DNA of 48,606 nucleotides from a virus: IMG/VR virus record IMGVR_UViG_3300047586_000069, positions 1 through 48,606 of that record. One strand, 5' to 3'. The notes beneath the pieces are model-generated. The model saw only the letters and a program-made list of their open reading frames with translations. It had not been told where the DNA came from and did not search any database. This document shows positions 1 to 8,915 of this stretch, piece by piece. The translations under genes were made by a program, and so were the position numbers. Each line of letters begins with the position of its first letter. Position 1 is the first letter of the stretch.

Positions 1-126
1 GAACAGTGGATACAGAGTGCGGAGCCGTTTTGCGAAACAGTACTGTGACGATAGCGGACTTCTATGATCCGACACAGTTTCCGACGAGCGCGTTCTATAG
101 CGGTTCAACAGCGATAGTGAGATACT
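1..126. repeat. Terminal direct repeat, left copy
   Basis: These 126 bases are identical to 48458-48583; identity ends at base 127 (T here, G at 48584). The repeat lies inside one reading frame that continues sensibly across the joined ends, so it marks a circular or circularly permuted molecule, or the k-mer overlap of a circular assembly. The unique length is about 48,457 bp. Confidence 0.9.
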
Positions 127-317
127 TCGAAACCGTTTTGCATAACGCATCGACACTTGTCATCAAGTGTACTGAGTCGGTAGCGCACTCGATCCTGGTA
201 TGGGCGCTGGTGGATACGGACGCCGTAAACGCTGTCGTAGACGATTATGAAAAACAGACCGTCACATTTGTTGGTACAACAGATGCAGACGGAAATCAGT
301 GGGCGCATCAGTGGTAA
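1..317 (+). CDS. Tail-tube-like protein 3, C-terminal part (gene spans contig ends)
   Basis: This is the 3' end of the gene that starts at 48073. Joining base 48457 to base 1 gives an uninterrupted 233-residue protein. The GTG at base 6 is an internal valine codon, so this segment is not a separate gene. The segment is rich in beta-prone Thr, Val and Ser, and ends just before the tail assembly chaperone, the usual place for a tail tube subunit. The two preceding genes (47100 and 47608) are tail-tube-like with a related layout. The function is inferred mainly from order and composition; it could instead be a tail-tube-associated minor protein. Confidence 0.7.
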   Translation, partial: TVDTECGAVLRNSTVTIADFYDPTQFPTSAFYSGSTAIVRYFETVLHNASTLVIKCTESVAHSILVWALVDTDAVNAVVDDYEKQTVTFVGTTDADGNQWAHQW

Positions 318-324
318 TAACCAA

Positions 325-858
325 ATGATGAGGGCTCAGAACGATCGACGTCTTAAACTAGAACATGAGAACAGGGCGCCGAAGAAGTTGAATTCTAGAG
401 AATGGTGTGATTTTGAAATGAAAACCGAAACAATTGAGAGTGAAGGAATAGCGGGTGAATCTGTTACAAAGACAGCAGCACGAAAATTGACGTCGCGCGA
501 AGAAATATTGAACGCAGAGGATATGCGTCAAGAACAGGTTGACGTAAGCGAGTGGGGATGGGCGAAGAGCGCTGGTGGAAAAGTCCTCGCAAAGTGCCTG
601 ACAGCACTCGAACGTTCGACTCTTGCTCACATGAGCACCTTCAACATCGACGGTGAACTGATGAGTGAACAGACGTCCGTTGATACGGTGATCCTGGGAA
701 CGTACGATCTAAACAACCCAATGGAAAAGCTGTTTAAACTGACCGACCGGGACGCGCTCCTCGAGCATAACTCAGCTCCGTTTGAAAAGGTTGCGGGAGT
801 CATAAACAAACTCAGTGGAATATCGTTGGAGAGCAAAAAGAAGATAGAAAAAAACTGA
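325..858 (+). CDS. Tail assembly chaperone (zero-frame product, gpG-like)
   Basis: Predicted 177-residue charged, mostly helical protein between the tail-tube genes and the tape measure, exactly where gpG-type chaperones of long-tailed phages sit. The gene ends at a TGA directly after an A AAA AAC slippery heptamer (849-855), and an open -1 frame continues to 1091. In phage lambda the equivalent pair, gpG and gpGT, bind and pace polymerisation of the tape measure. I start it at ATG 325, eight bases after the upstream stop; no clear ribosome-binding site is visible, and ATG 418 is a possible shorter start. The call rests on position and the frameshift architecture, not on sequence motifs. Confidence 0.75.
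   Translation: MMRAQNDRRLKLEHENRAPKKLNSREWCDFEMKTETIESEGIAGESVTKTAARKLTSREEILNAEDMRQEQVDVSEWGWAKSAGGKVLAKCLTALERSTLAHMSTFNIDGELMSEQTSVDTVILGTYDLNNPMEKLFKLTDRDALLEHNSAPFEKVAGVINKLSGISLESKKKIEKN
849..855 (+). promoter_or_regulatory. Programmed -1 ribosomal frameshift site, A AAA AAC
   Basis: In the chaperone's reading frame the bases read A-AAA-AAC followed at once by TGA. This is the canonical X-XXY-YYZ heptamer for tandem -1 slippage. After slippage the next codon is CTG at 855 and translation would continue for 78 codons. I did not identify a downstream pseudoknot. Confidence 0.8.
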
Positions 859-1091
859 AAGACAGTTCAGAACTCTATTTTGAATTCCTGCTGGCGCGAC
901 ATGTCTTTCATATTCCGGTCAGCGAATTACGACGAAGACTTTCGAGTTATGAAGTCTCTCAGTGGGCGGAATTTCTCAAAATAGAAAGACAAAGAGAAGA
1001 GAAGCGAAACGAGGAACAGAGGAATAAATTAGAAACAACGAAAAAGAGTAAACCCGAACCTTCAAACGCACCCACATTTGGGGGTCGGTGA
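855..1091 (+). CDS. Tail assembly chaperone -1 frame extension (gpT-like)
   Basis: Open frame without its own plausible start codon, reached by -1 slippage at 849-855; it would give a fusion of about 255 residues (177 + 78). The extension contains a well-formed helical stretch (ELRRRLSSYEVSQWAEFLKI) and then a charged low-complexity tail ending in APTFGGR. It stops 37 bases before the tape measure start. The family precedent is lambda gpGT, where the T domain binds the tail tube and G binds the tape measure. Confidence 0.75.
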   Translation: MKDSSELYFEFLLARHVFHIPVSELRRRLSSYEVSQWAEFLKIERQREEKRNEEQRNKLETTKKSKPEPSNAPTFGGR

Positions 1092-1128
1092 ATTTTTTTT
1101 GTTATTTGTAATTGTGAGATAAACGAAA

Positions 1129-4100
1129 ATGGTCGACATTGCCGAGATAATGATTAAGCTTAAAGGCGACGCCTCCGACTTGGAGAGAGCGTCGAGTCAG
1201 GCAAAGTCGAGCTTTTCCGGCTTACAGTCTGGACTTGCGGGGATCGGAAAAGGATCGATGGCAGTTGGTGCGGCACTTACTGCCGGGATCACGGTGCCGC
1301 TTATGGCTATCGGGGCACTTGCTCTAAAATCATCAAGCGATATAGGCGGCGCTTTCCGTGTAATTACTCAGCAAACTGGTGCAACTGGTGCAACACTTGA
1401 AAGCCTGAAAGGCACGTTTAAAACTGTTTTTTCCACTGTCCCCGTTGATGCGAATGCAGCTGCACAATCCATTTCATACCTCCATCAAAGACTCGGTGAT
1501 CTTGGACCAACCTTAACAGCGCTTGAAACGGAAATGGTGAACCTAAGCAGGATCACCGGCACGGATCTCGTTGCCAACACGAAAAGCGTTGCTGATGCGT
1601 TTGCTTCCTGGAAGATAAAGACTGCTGATCAGACGTCTACTCTAAATGAACTTTACAAGGTCAGTGTGGTTGCGGCAATTCCATTTCAAACGTTATTGGA
1701 CGCTTTACAACAATACGCTCCAGTATTACAGGCAATGAACCTCTCCTTCACGGATAGCGCATTATTAATCGGAAACTTAACAAAGGCAGGCATTGACTTT
1801 ACGCCCGTTTTGAGCGGCCTTAGAACATGGATGGGGAAGGTTGCACAGGAACAAAATAAAGCAAATGCGGCAATGGACGGGACCGCAAAGGGGGCTGAGA
1901 AGGCACAGGAGATTCTAAGCAAGGTTCCCACGAGTTTCGAGACATTATATAGCTCTATAAAGAATGCGACAACGTATCAAGAAGGATTTAATAAAGCCGT
2001 TGCTGCATTCGGTCCGAGATCGGCTGCGGTTATGACAAAGGCGATCCGTGAAAATGTTTTGAATCTCACGGAATTTAAAAAGTTGGTTGCTAGTAGTGGA
2101 TTGGATATCAACACGATGGCAGCGAATACCACCACGCTGTCCGACGCAATGGTACTATTCAAGCAAAAGGTAGAACTCGCCTTTGCGCCACTCGGCACAA
2201 CAATCGGAAGTGCGCTTAAAGGAGCGCTGGGTTCGCTTGATCCATTTTTAGTCATTCTACAAAAACTTGGAACCGCGTTCGATATGCTTCCAGCGCCCGT
2301 GAAAAATGCTATCGTTCTTTTTGGCGCGATTGCAGCAGCGATTGGTCCGACCGTCTTATCAGCCGGAGGATTTATCTCCGCTATAGTTCAGGTAACCTCG
2401 GTGGTTGGCGGGGCGGTCGGTGGCGTCGGTTTATTAAGTAGCGCGTTTAGCCTGCTCCTGCCAGTGATCCTAATTCTCGCAATCCCTCTCGCTTCACTTA
2501 TGATTTCTGTAGGGTTATTGGCCGCAGGGTTCATCGTCGCGTATCAATCGTCTGCAACTCTTCGTGAGATTATATCCACGCTATCCGACGCATTTACTAC
2601 CTTTGGAGCGAGCGCATCGAAGGCGGCGGGTTTGTTCCTCGCTGGTAAATGGAATGAAGGTTTCGCGGAGATCGGAAAAGGAATAAACGGGCTATTAGTC
2701 ACTTTGGGTACTATTGATTGGAACATAATCGGTAGTACGATAGTCAATGAGATCCGAAACGGAATAACAAATCACAAATCGGCTATCTTAACCGCGTTTG
2801 ATAATTTTGCTACCGATGCGGCCAAATGGATCCAGTCACAAGACTGGGGCATGATCGGCCAGTCTATCGGGCACCTTATTGCCGGCGGCCTTCATGTCAT
2901 CTTGACCGGAAGCACGACAGGATTACAAAGTATATTAGACGAATTTTTGGGTTCGTGGAAAACCAAGAAGGCTGCTGCGGCGGTCGGTGTAGAAACTACC
3001 GGAACACAAAACCAACCTACCGGCCCCTCGGACTTAACAACCGTAGGAAACGCCGCTGTAACATCATTTATCGCTGGATTTAAAGCGGGATTGGCGGCGG
3101 AACCATGGGAAGCAGACATTAAAAGTGCCATAAAAGTTGCCGGACCGGTTTCTATCGATATTCTCGCTGATGTCACAGTGAAATGGCCTACTGATGCTCT
3201 TTTTCAAAGTTTACTAGGCAGTGCGAAAAGCGGCGATATCGCCGGTGGAATTACGAAATCAATAGCGTTCGAAATCATATTGCCCGGTATGGAGGGATTA
3301 CAATTATTATATGATATTTTGAAATGGGTCATAGATAATTTCAGCGTTCATGATGTTGGTTTCAATATAAATATGGGCGATACTGCAGGGTTGAAGGACT
3401 TTCATGACACACTAAAATGGATTGTTAACAACTTTAGCGTCCACGAAATCGGATTTAACATTTCAATATTTGGGATGGATAAACTGAACGGTGCGATTGA
3501 CACATGGAATAATTTCAACATTCATGCAGGATTAGGCCCTTGGGATATTGGAGGGCAAAAAATCCCGTCAATAGGCTGGGGCGGAGCGACTATCCCTAGT
3601 GTTGGTTGGAACGGATTCACGGTGCCTTCTGTTGGTTGGAACGGATTCACGGTGCCTTCTGTTGGTTGGAACGGATTCACGGTGCCTTCTGTTGGTTGGA
3701 ACGGCGCGACTATTCCTAGTGTTGGCTGGGGCGGAGCGACTATTCCATCAGTGGGTTGGAACGGCGCGACTATTCCTAGTGTTGGCTGGGGCGGCACCTC
3801 ACTCGGCGTCCCCGGTTTCACTATCCCCGGATTTGATGCTGGGGTATTAGGAAAATGGGACGGTTATACTTGGGGAGGTGTAAATGTCGCTGTGCCTGGG
3901 TTCAACACGCCGACGTGGAACATTCCAGGGTTCAGCACAGGCGCACATACTATCCCTGGATTCAGCACCGGAACCCACGCGATTCCAGGGTTCAGCACAG
4001 GCGCACATACTATCCCTGGATTCAGCACCGGAACCCACGCGATTCCAGGGTTCAGCACAGGCGCACATACTATCCCTGGATTTTCCACTGGTGCGCTTAC

Positions 4101-4407
4101 TATCCCCGGATTTTCCACTGGCGAACATTCGATTCCACAAGTGCATATCCCGGGCTTAAAACTTGATTGGGATTCGCCCGATATTCCACATTTCAGATCC
4201 GGCGGATATGTTGACAAAGAAACCTTGGCGGTTGTTGGTGAACGACCGGAATACATTGTTCCGGCGGATCAAATGCGCGGCAACGTTACGAACACGTACA
4301 TCACAAACAAAAATTACTACATCAACGGCATCAAAATGGACGAGGTCGTCGATGAACTCAAAAAGAAAGACAAACAAGATCAGTTGATGGCTGGAGATTG
4401 GGGCTAG
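1129..4407 (+). CDS. Tail tape measure protein
   Basis: At 1092 residues this is the second-longest gene of the window, placed after the chaperone pair and before the distal tail protein. The N-terminal 330 residues resemble the phage tape-measure domain: a helical start, a hydrophobic AVGAALTAGITVPL segment and long amphipathic helices. Residues about 355-470 hold several strongly hydrophobic segments typical of tape measures. The C-terminal quarter is unusual: eight decapeptides of IPSVGWNGAT type (about 812-891) and seven of IPGFSTGAHT type (about 932-1001). The last about 70 residues form a mixed tail. Tape measures set tail length and are ejected ahead of DNA, so these repeats should sit at the tip-proximal end. 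Confidence 0.9.
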   Translation: MVDIAEIMIKLKGDASDLERASSQAKSSFSGLQSGLAGIGKGSMAVGAALTAGITVPLMAIGALALKSSSDIGGAFRVITQQTGATGATLESLKGTFKTVFSTVPVDANAAAQSISYLHQRLGDLGPTLTALETEMVNLSRITGTDLVANTKSVADAFASWKIKTADQTSTLNELYKVSVVAAIPFQTLLDALQQYAPVLQAMNLSFTDSALLIGNLTKAGIDFTPVLSGLRTWMGKVAQEQNKANAAMDGTAKGAEKAQEILSKVPTSFETLYSSIKNATTYQEGFNKAVAAFGPRSAAVMTKAIRENVLNLTEFKKLVASSGLDINTMAANTTTLSDAMVLFKQKVELAFAPLGTTIGSALKGALGSLDPFLVILQKLGTAFDMLPAPVKNAIVLFGAIAAAIGPTVLSAGGFISAIVQVTSVVGGAVGGVGLLSSAFSLLLPVILILAIPLASLMISVGLLAAGFIVAYQSSATLREIISTLSDAFTTFGASASKAAGLFLAGKWNEGFAEIGKGINGLLVTLGTIDWNIIGSTIVNEIRNGITNHKSAILTAFDNFATDAAKWIQSQDWGMIGQSIGHLIAGGLHVILTGSTTGLQSILDEFLGSWKTKKAAAAVGVETTGTQNQPTGPSDLTTVGNAAVTSFIAGFKAGLAAEPWEADIKSAIKVAGPVSIDILADVTVKWPTDALFQSLLGSAKSGDIAGGITKSIAFEIILPGMEGLQLLYDILKWVIDNFSVHDVGFNINMGDTAGLKDFHDTLKWIVNNFSVHEIGFNISIFGMDKLNGAIDTWNNFNIHAGLGPWDIGGQKIPSIGWGGATIPSVGWNGFTVPSVGWNGFTVPSVGWNGFTVPSVGWNGATIPSVGWGGATIPSVGWNGATIPSVGWGGTSLGVPGFTIPGFDAGVLGKWDGYTWGGVNVAVPGFNTPTWNIPGFSTGAHTIPGFSTGTHAIPGFSTGAHTIPGFSTGTHAIPGFSTGAHTIPGFSTGALTIPGFSTGEHSIPQVHIPGLKLDWDSPDIPHFRSGGYVDKETLAVVGERPEYIVPADQMRGNVTNTYITNKNYYINGIKMDEVVDELKKKDKQDQLMAGDWG
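3562..3801 (+). repeat. Eight 30-bp coding repeats (IPSVGWNGxT) in the tape measure
   Basis: Period is exactly 30 bp. Each unit encodes [I/V]PS[V/I]GW[N/G]G[F/A/T][T/S]. Units near 3601-3690 are almost identical at DNA level, indicating recent tandem duplication. The open frames seen here in other frames are shadows of this periodicity. Confidence 0.9.
3922..4131 (+). repeat. Seven 30-bp coding repeats (IPGFSTGxHx) in the tape measure
   Basis: Units alternate between AHT and THA endings, giving a 60-bp higher-order repeat. Bases 3961-4020 and 4021-4080 are identical. The last two units have diverged (TGALT, TGEHS). The exact identity suggests active expansion and contraction. Confidence 0.9.
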
Positions 4408-4416
4408 TTGTAAAAG

Positions 4417-5256
4417 ATGACTGAACAAATATACTGGGTCGACCCTGATGGTGGAACGCTCTGTTTGAGTGATGATAATCCGTATCGAGTCAGGATGGGC
4501 GTCGACGGTCGGTTTATGCCTCCTTTCAGTTACACGTCAGAATCGATCTACGGAATTTCGGGAACGGTAAGACGTTCTACGCAACTCAAGGAACGGTCTA
4601 CGACGTATCCGCTTCTGGTGTGGGGGGAAGATCGGGATGATGTACATGTTAATCTAAGAAAACTTCTTTATGCGACCAATCCATTGCGCGGACAGGGCCG
4701 CCTGCAGGTCATAACGAATGACGATAAAACCTTTGTTTTGAATTGCTATTTAGATTCTATGCCCTTGCCTGAGACGGCGGAAACAATCGGGATAAACTTT
4801 CAACTCTTGGCTGCCACGTTTGTCAGTCATGACGTCTATTGGTGGGACCCAGTAGAAAATGATGTATTTGTTGATAACGTGGGTGGCTACGATCTTCGAG
4901 CGCCATTTTCTCTTTATAACGCAGGTGACGCTGAAGCATGGCCTATATGGACGATCACTGGTCCCATGACATATACATCCCCTACGCCGGCTCTCACCCT
5001 GAAAAACGAGACGATAGGAGAACAAATGGTTATAAGCCTAAGTTTGGCCGCCTCGAATCGTTTATATATTGATACCAGACCTTTGATAGGAACAGTCCTA
5101 AAAAACCATAACACGGATGAGATGACTACCTTTTCAGCAGACTCAACGCCCTTTTCACTTGTTCCGGGATTCAATAAGATAAGCACCTCTTTTGTTGGTG
5201 ATACATCAGGGACGAGCGTCCGGGCGCGATGGGTTAACCGATATCTAGGAGTGTGA
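4417..5256 (+). CDS. Distal tail protein (Dit-like)
   Basis: The 279-residue protein directly follows the tape measure and precedes the hub, the standard place of Dit (phage tail component, Gp19.1-like). The N-terminal half carries the expected pattern: a short beta segment, a central VRRSTQLKERSTTYPLLVWG stretch, then a region with small and aromatic residues (GRLQVITNDDKTFVLNCYL) like the belt domain of Dit. The C-terminal half, with WPIWTITGP and a later VPGFN segment, fits the galectin-like domain of large Dit proteins. Dit forms the hexameric ring connecting tail tube and tip. The start at ATG 4417 lies ten bases after the previous stop. Confidence 0.75.
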   Translation: MTEQIYWVDPDGGTLCLSDDNPYRVRMGVDGRFMPPFSYTSESIYGISGTVRRSTQLKERSTTYPLLVWGEDRDDVHVNLRKLLYATNPLRGQGRLQVITNDDKTFVLNCYLDSMPLPETAETIGINFQLLAATFVSHDVYWWDPVENDVFVDNVGGYDLRAPFSLYNAGDAEAWPIWTITGPMTYTSPTPALTLKNETIGEQMVISLSLAASNRLYIDTRPLIGTVLKNHNTDEMTTFSADSTPFSLVPGFNKISTSFVGDTSGTSVRARWVNRYLGV

Positions 5257-5260
5257 ATTG

Positions 5261-7207
5261 ATGACCGCTGATGAGCAAACGAGATATTCGATCTGGTCGA
5301 GGAACTCCGCAGATTATCCTGATGGTGGCTCATTTCAAAGGATCAGCAGAGTTAATGATTGGCAAAAACTCAATGTTAGTCTCAAATGGAGTGATATGTC
5401 CACATGGTCGTTAACGCTGCCCTGGGACGAGTTTGTCAAGCGATGGAAAGTAACACTTCCAACTGAGACCCTTATTTCAGACGGATACGGTCTCCGAGGA
5501 GTCCTTATCTTTAGGGATGGCGGCGTGTGGCCTAATGTACCCGACGAAGTTCCCCCAACTCCGCCTGTTTACGATAACGGGAATCTCCTTCTTAGTGGCG
5601 TGATAACCAATGCGAAAAGAGAATACACTGATTACGGAAAAACGGATTTGGTAACGCTTACTGGATCTCAGGACACTTGGTTCCTCACAAGTCGAAAGGT
5701 AGTGCCGAGCAATGACCATTTTTTCAGCAAAGCACAAACTCCTAAGAATTATTGGTGGATTAACGAGCATGCGTCTCCGCCTGAGACGAAGGCTATGAAT
5801 GCAGATTGGAATAACGGCTATGCTTCTTATGACGCCAAAACGATTGAATCGGTCGTCCGTCTTTTGGTATATTACGCAATGGGCGCTGGGACTCCTCATG
5901 GAATTGATGCAGAACTTGAGGCAAGAGAACTGCCTTACTTTAACACCGGAACGGATTACGAACGCGGAGACCTTGTCTCATATTTTACTCGGTTTGAGTC
6001 ACTCTATGACATGGTAAAGAACGTCATCAACATGCACGTAGCAGATCCAAATTATTATTCTGTTGACATCGTGCAAGTTTCGGACACTGCTGAGGACACT
6101 AGATTATTAATGCGTTTTATGGAACCGAGGGATATGTCCACCGGTGTCGTGTTCGGGACCAACCTTAAGAATATTAAAAGCTTTGAAGTTGAAGAAAAAG
6201 CTCCTGAATACACGTACTTATGGGTGGCGGGTCCAGAATGGAAGGGCGTTTCTACCGCATACAAAGCGACCGAACTTGCAGCGCAGGCTTCTATAGGTGA
6301 CTTTACGATCACGGTAGATGAAACTTCGCCTTTTAAGGCTGGGGCAGCTTTTATTTTAACTGGTTTGAATGGTAGCGATATTTGTCAAGTAACAATAATA
6401 AATCCGTTCACCAACATCGTAACTTTCACATGTCCGAACTCACCCACTGGGTTAACGCACGATTACCCCATAAACGGCACTGTCATAGTACCCGCAAAAG
6501 ATAGCGGTTCGCAAACGTCGGCGACGACATTTGATTACAAATATACGACGTATTGGGGCGGAGGAACTATCTCTACTTATGTCAACGCAGCTGCGCACAT
6601 CAATGATACTTCCGTAACTGTAAACGATGTGACAGGTTTTGCTGTGTTTGATGTCGTTTTTTTGAAAGGAACAAACGGTACAAATCAGTTCACTGTGACG
6701 GGGGTTGACGTAGATAATAACGTCTTATCCTTTTCGTCAGTTCAAAAGTTGACTCATGAGTACGCAATAGGTTCTATCGTAAAGCAATTGAATGGATCGC
6801 AACTCAAATACGGACATATAGAGGGATTTGAAACATTTACGAATTCAGACACTGACGGCCTTGCTCCCACACTGTTACAAATTCATAACGATATGGTAGC
6901 CCTGCTCAATAAAAAACTTAGAGAGATGGCATATAATCAAGCTGGAACTGTTGAACTAGGTCCTGTTCAAACGAATTGGTTTATGTCCAAGTTTAGACTT
7001 GGCGATCTTGTTACGGTTAATTTGTCGGGACACAAATGGGTTGACTATATTCGGGAGATAGCGACTGAAGTAACAGAAAACGGTGAAGTCGTAACGCCCA
7101 CGGTATGTGATCCTGCAAAGTTCCGCTGGAAGGGCGGACCAACATTTAGGATAGCGAGAGAATACGCTAAACTGCTAGAACGAGCGCGGCGAATAAGTTG
7201 GAATTGA
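5261..7207 (+). CDS. Tail hub / Gp37-like baseplate protein
   Basis: This 648-residue protein lies directly downstream of Dit. It resembles the ReqiPepy6 Gp37-like hub family: an N-terminal beta domain (about 20-160), an aromatic-rich middle with LYDMVKNVINMHVADPNY near 245, and a C-terminal part ending in the family-like FMSKFRLGDLVTVNLSG. Such proteins close the tail tube and carry fibres. Residues about 340-510 contain two similar beta insertions, around IGDFTITVDETSPFKAGAAF and NDTSVTVNDVTGFAVFDVVF, which look like duplicated repeats. ATG 5261 follows an AGGAG site at 5247; a TTG lies one codon upstream. Confidence 0.7.
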   Translation: MTADEQTRYSIWSRNSADYPDGGSFQRISRVNDWQKLNVSLKWSDMSTWSLTLPWDEFVKRWKVTLPTETLISDGYGLRGVLIFRDGGVWPNVPDEVPPTPPVYDNGNLLLSGVITNAKREYTDYGKTDLVTLTGSQDTWFLTSRKVVPSNDHFFSKAQTPKNYWWINEHASPPETKAMNADWNNGYASYDAKTIESVVRLLVYYAMGAGTPHGIDAELEARELPYFNTGTDYERGDLVSYFTRFESLYDMVKNVINMHVADPNYYSVDIVQVSDTAEDTRLLMRFMEPRDMSTGVVFGTNLKNIKSFEVEEKAPEYTYLWVAGPEWKGVSTAYKATELAAQASIGDFTITVDETSPFKAGAAFILTGLNGSDICQVTIINPFTNIVTFTCPNSPTGLTHDYPINGTVIVPAKDSGSQTSATTFDYKYTTYWGGGTISTYVNAAAHINDTSVTVNDVTGFAVFDVVFLKGTNGTNQFTVTGVDVDNNVLSFSSVQKLTHEYAIGSIVKQLNGSQLKYGHIEGFETFTNSDTDGLAPTLLQIHNDMVALLNKKLREMAYNQAGTVELGPVQTNWFMSKFRLGDLVTVNLSGHKWVDYIREIATEVTENGEVVTPTVCDPAKFRWKGGPTFRIAREYAKLLERARRISWN

Positions 7208-7257
7208 TCCAAAGTTGAAAAATCTAAATCTAAATCTAACAGAAATGAGGTTATTCG

Positions 7258-8550
7258 ATGAGCATAATCGCAAGGACGAACGATTTCAGTTTTAACCGGC
7301 CGCCGATGGAATTCGGGATACGCTGGGACAGAACCATAGCCGATCCCGTCGATGCACTGACACGGCTTGGCGACGGTGTCGGGATGCTTGTCGACACTTC
7401 CGATTCACCTCACATATCCGATTTCTCATCATATATGCCGTTTAAGGGGATGGAACGGTGCAATTTGAACGGCACTGGCGATATAATGTCAGTTCATGGT
7501 GAGTCTCAGTTTATCGAATCGGCGTACAGGACGATGGTTCGTATGCCTTATTTCTTTTGCAAAGTTGTGCCTCCAGGGACGGATGTTACAGGCCCTTGGG
7601 AATATTGGATTAGTCCGTATCCCCTAAAAGGCTACAAGATTCACCCCGCCTTCTTGCGCTGGAATTACACAGGCGATACAATGCGAATCACTGACGTCTT
7701 TGTCGGCGCGTTTGAAGCTGAAACAGTTACCTCCGAGAAAAGCATTGCAGGGGTCGCCCCGAAGACAAATTATTCGCGCACAAATTTCCGCGCCAACTTC
7801 GCCGCGCTCGGTGCCTACGGTTATTTACCGATGGATTGGATATCATGGAACGCTCTTCAATGGCTCTATTTCATCGAATACGGTTCTCTGAAGTGTCAGT
7901 CACCGTCAGGCTCAACCGCGAGGGGTGGTTTAAGCACGGGAATCACGAACGGAACGGCTGCTGAGAAAACGGGGTGGACGTCCGACGTGGATGTAAACGA
8001 GCACGGTTTTCACAGCGTCGACCTCGGAAACCTGAGCGGTCAAGTCCGGTGTAATACGCACAGTGGACTTCCCGTTTATGCAATGAGCTATCGCGGAATT
8101 GAAAACCTTTGGGGGAATTTGTACACGGCCATAGATGGCGTCAATATAGACACGGATATGCAGTACTGGATCGCCACCACAACAGCGTTCGCCGACCAGA
8201 CTGGCGGTGCTTTTGCGTACCCATACGAGCCAGTTGGGGCCTATGCGACAACAGGTGGAGGATGGCTAAGATACCCGTCATGGTACAATATTCCCAATTT
8301 TGCTGCTGATTGGTTCTTTGGTTCACACGGATGGGACTTAGATGCGTCGGGAACTACGTATTGCTGTGATTATTCCGACTGGGCCGAAGATTTCACCGTA
8401 CCAAGGTACCCTGTGGTCGGTGGCGTTTATGACACCCCCGGCGGTGGAATATGGCACTTCTATTGCGGTTTCACGTATGATTCTATATCTCTGAATGTAG
8501 GATCGCGTCTCATGCAAATCCCGCTTGACATTGATTTCTGGAGGTGTTGA
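7258..8550 (+). CDS. Receptor-binding protein with C-type-lectin-like fold
   Basis: A 430-residue protein following the tail hub, with start ATG 7258 after a GAGGTT site. It is paralogous to the product of 41979-43118: both share SxAGVAPxT, an ALQ(W/L)L-EYG segment, the exact stretch AMSYRGIEN and a C-terminal VGSRLM/VGTRLM motif. This layout (WxA..L......A.sYRGIEN.wGN...G......RL) is that of Mtd-like and formylglycine-generating-enzyme-like lectin folds used as phage tropism determinants. In some viruses such genes are diversified by a DGR, but no reverse transcriptase or template repeat is present here. It probably binds the host surface at the tail tip. Confidence 0.75.
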   Translation: MSIIARTNDFSFNRPPMEFGIRWDRTIADPVDALTRLGDGVGMLVDTSDSPHISDFSSYMPFKGMERCNLNGTGDIMSVHGESQFIESAYRTMVRMPYFFCKVVPPGTDVTGPWEYWISPYPLKGYKIHPAFLRWNYTGDTMRITDVFVGAFEAETVTSEKSIAGVAPKTNYSRTNFRANFAALGAYGYLPMDWISWNALQWLYFIEYGSLKCQSPSGSTARGGLSTGITNGTAAEKTGWTSDVDVNEHGFHSVDLGNLSGQVRCNTHSGLPVYAMSYRGIENLWGNLYTAIDGVNIDTDMQYWIATTTAFADQTGGAFAYPYEPVGAYATTGGGWLRYPSWYNIPNFAADWFFGSHGWDLDASGTTYCCDYSDWAEDFTVPRYPVVGGVYDTPGGGIWHFYCGFTYDSISLNVGSRLMQIPLDIDFWRC

Positions 8551-8575
8551 TTCAGGAAGGGGGTGATTGAACGAA

Positions 8576-8902
8576 ATGGATCAGGCAGAATCAAATATGC
8601 TGGACGAAGTCTTAGCACAATTAAAGTTTCAAGTGATTCCTGCGCTAAAAGACATAAAAGACACCGCAGATAAACAGGAGGAACATTTGGATAAATTAAA
8701 TGGTACAGTAGCGGTGTGTTTGCGGCACGACGCCGTTTTAACGACGAAACTGGAAACACTTGAAAGTAAGACCAATGAAACTGCTAATAAACAAACCACA
8801 ACTGAAGAAAAGATTACAAGAACGATTATTACATTGGGTTCATTGATTATCATTGCTCTTGTCGCTGCGATTTTGGATTTACTTTCAAAGGTTAGGATTT
8901 AA
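8576..8902 (+). CDS. XhlA-like membrane protein
   Basis: A 108-residue protein with a long charged coiled-coil-like region (about 10-80) and one C-terminal transmembrane segment (GSLIIIALVAAILDLL) followed by a short basic tail. This is the layout of XhlA/haemolysin-type proteins encoded beside endolysins and holins. ATG 8576 lies about ten bases after an AGGAAGGGGGTGA site; TTG 8567 is too close to that site. It opens the lysis module with the cysteine peptidase and holin-like gene downstream. Its function in an archaeon is inferred. Confidence 0.65.
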   Translation: MDQAESNMLDEVLAQLKFQVIPALKDIKDTADKQEEHLDKLNGTVAVCLRHDAVLTTKLETLESKTNETANKQTTTEEKITRTIITLGSLIIIALVAAILDLLSKVRI

Positions 8903-8915
8903 ACCGAAGTAGAGA

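Noticed and set aside
2791-2806. Further copy of the CTTAACCGCGGTTAAG palindrome
   Set aside because: Only the left half matches and it lies inside the tape measure coding sequence; probably chance.
3522-4256. Long open frames on both strands inside the tape measure
   Set aside because: They arise from the 30-bp coding repeats, which keep all frames open. They have no ribosome-binding sites and overlap a certain gene.
7258-8550. Diversity-generating retroelement target
   Set aside because: The lectin fold fits, but no reverse transcriptase (YxDD-type) or template repeat was found anywhere in the window.
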